This document shows, piece after piece, positions 57,994 to 58,852 of a stretch of 58,852 nt of DNA. The DNA is from Methylobacterium sp. B4. GTDB lineage: Bacteria; Pseudomonadota; Alphaproteobacteria; Rhizobiales; Beijerinckiaceae. Numbering within the stretch: the stretch's first letter is position 1; each line of letters starts with the position of its first letter. The position numbers were made by a program, and so were the translations under genes. The stretch lies in contig NZ_QJJJ01000026.1 in NCBI RefSeq assembly GCF_003201865.1, positions 1 to 58,852 of the forward strand. The letters run 5' to 3'. The notes under the pieces are model-generated. The model was not told where the DNA came from. It was given only the letters and a program-made list of their open reading frames with translations, and ran no database searches.

Positions 57994-58399
57994 CGTTCCC
58001 CCGTCCCGGTCGCACGGCAGGTTCCCCGATCTTTCGATCATGCCCGGGCTGCGATCAATCTAAATAATGAAATATCTCGACAGAACTACATAGGTAGGAC
58101 CGGCCGTCGCAGAGGATATTCGCCGCCGCCCCGAATCCGAAATCGTCGGGGAGGACAGGGCGCGAACCTGATTACTTCCCGTTGATCGTGCAAGGACAGG
58201 CCGATACCCCGAATGATTGCGCCATTTTCGTCACTTGCGCTCAACCGGAAGGATAGACGCGCGTCACCCGGCCCGGCTCGTCATGCGATGTCTGGAAAAT
58301 CGTGATGCGCGGCGATGCGCGCCACGCCGGATACGGGCCGAACGCCGCAAACGACGCGATCATCCCCGTCGGCGATCCAGGCCCCGGAGCAGGGTGCGA
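57994..58399. other. Intergenic region, no gene recognised
   Basis: 406 bp. An AT-rich part (58050-58100) just upstream of the Crp/Fnr gene is probably its promoter. The rest holds no frame with protein-like composition. Confidence 0.5.
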
Positions 58400-58636
58400 T
58401 CAGGTCAGCCGGAGCACGTCCTTCAACCGCACGACATCCAGCAGCGCGCCCGCCGCGTCCCTGATCTCGATCTGCTGACCGTCGAGCAGCTCGCCGGCCC
58501 GGACCATGCCGGCCATGATGTCGCGCGCGGCGTCCCGCGCCTCGGCCCGCGCGGCGTTCAGGTCCGGCAGTTCCGACCCATCGGGATCCTCGATCAGCTC
58601 GGTGCCGTCACGAAGGTGCAGAAAGAAGCGTACCAT
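58400..58636 (-). CDS. DUF6894 small protein
   Basis: 78 residues: MVRFFLHLRDGTELIEDPDG, then LPDLNAARAEARDAARDIMA and a final strand pair. Function unknown. Third copy of the family in the window. Confidence 0.75.
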   Translation of the reverse strand: MVRFFLHLRDGTELIEDPDGSELPDLNAARAEARDAARDIMAGMVRAGELLDGQQIEIRDAAGALLDVVRLKDVLRLT

Positions 58637-58677
58637 GACCGGAAAACCGTGGCCGGACCGACGGGTTTCGCGGGAAT

Positions 58678-58715
58678 CGGCCGCCGCCGCGACGCGGATG
58701 TCGCGGCGGCGGCCG
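58678..58715. terminator. Perfect 16-bp stem-loop
   Basis: CGGCCGCCGCCGCGAC (58678-58693) and its complement GTCGCGGCGGCGGCCG (58700-58715) around GCGGAT. It follows the stop of the partial gene at the right edge. No T-tract, but the stem is strong. Confidence 0.65.
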
Positions 58716-58725
58716 TCTTGTGCGC

Positions 58726-58852
58726 TCAGGCGAGTTTGACCTTGCGTGCCTCGATCGCCTCGGCGATTTCGGCCTCCGCGGCGAGGTAGCGCCGCCGCAT
58801 CGGCTTCAGCACGAAGACGGCCAGGGCCGCGGCCGAGATGTTCAGGGCGATG
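58726..58852 (-). CDS. Partial C-terminus of probable MFS transporter
   Basis: The last 41 codons of a gene beyond the right edge: a final membrane helix (ISAAALAVFVLKPMRRR), then a cytoplasmic charged tail (EAEIAEAIEARKVKLA). FVLKPMRRR after the last helix resembles oxalate/formate antiporters of the OFA family, which would fit the frc/oxc genes. This is a guess from few residues. Confidence 0.5.
   Translation of the reverse strand, partial: IALNISAAALAVFVLKPMRRRYLAAEAEIAEAIEARKVKLA

Overview
The window is high-GC DNA whose gene content points to a Methylobacterium/Methylorubrum-type alphaproteobacterium. The indicators are an oxalyl-CoA pathway (frc, oxc), a bacteriophytochrome cluster, several DUF6894 and CsbD-like small proteins, an alphaproteobacterial general-stress promoter motif and abundant GTG/TTG starts. 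It reads as chromosome, with one small low-GC islet near 43.5-44.7 kb (a P63C-domain gene). I saw no rRNA, tRNA, CRISPR array or intact insertion sequence.

Layout. 0-5 kb: a partial exported protein, a NikR-like regulator without the usual nickel ligands, and a MarR / FUSC / DUF1656 / HlyD efflux operon (AaeXAB type). 5-7 kb, minus strand: a tandem glycine riboswitch whose only downstream same-strand genes are an L,D-transpeptidase and a UPF0126/TRIC protein. 7-16 kb: a PAS-LuxR regulator behind a GGAAC-N16-CGTT promoter, a row of CsbD/DUF883-type stress proteins, then bacteriophytochrome, response regulator and hybrid kinase. 16-20 kb, minus strand: an ECF42-type sigma factor with its DGPF/YCII partner and three small enzymes, behind four 14-bp repeats. 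20-24.6 kb: an alcohol dehydrogenase, two Crp/Fnr regulators, a DUF6894 gene and a DUF2778 protein.

24.6-31.4 kb: a urease operon in the order ureE-F-AB(fused)-C-G-D behind a sigma-54-like promoter, then a lone UrtA-type binding protein. 31-35 kb, minus strand: a cobalamin riboswitch driving a siderophore-class TonB receptor and a membrane acyltransferase-like protein. 35-42.6 kb: a second DUF2778 protein, OsmC, a PAS protein, formyl-CoA transferase and oxalyl-CoA decarboxylase. Two nearly identical 16-bp palindromes sit at the two oxalate loci. 43-46.5 kb: the P63C islet, then SCO and MBL-fold proteins.

46.9-56.2 kb: a complete malonate decarboxylase system (mdcA, C, D, E, G, B, H) with a MatC-type permease and a GntR/FCD regulator (MdcY type). 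Palindromes matching the known MdcY site lie in front of both mdcA and the matC/gntR pair. 56-58.9 kb: TerC with a possible coupled leader peptide, a Crp/Fnr regulator, a DUF6894 gene, and the last codons of a probable transporter. Intergenic palindromic repeats of one family recur at about 43.3, 48.7 and 53.4 kb.

The strongest candidates for something new are the glycine-riboswitch / L,D-transpeptidase / TRIC arrangement, the shared oxalate operator, the cobalamin-controlled siderophore-type receptor, the ligand-less NikR and the P63C islet with its operator array.
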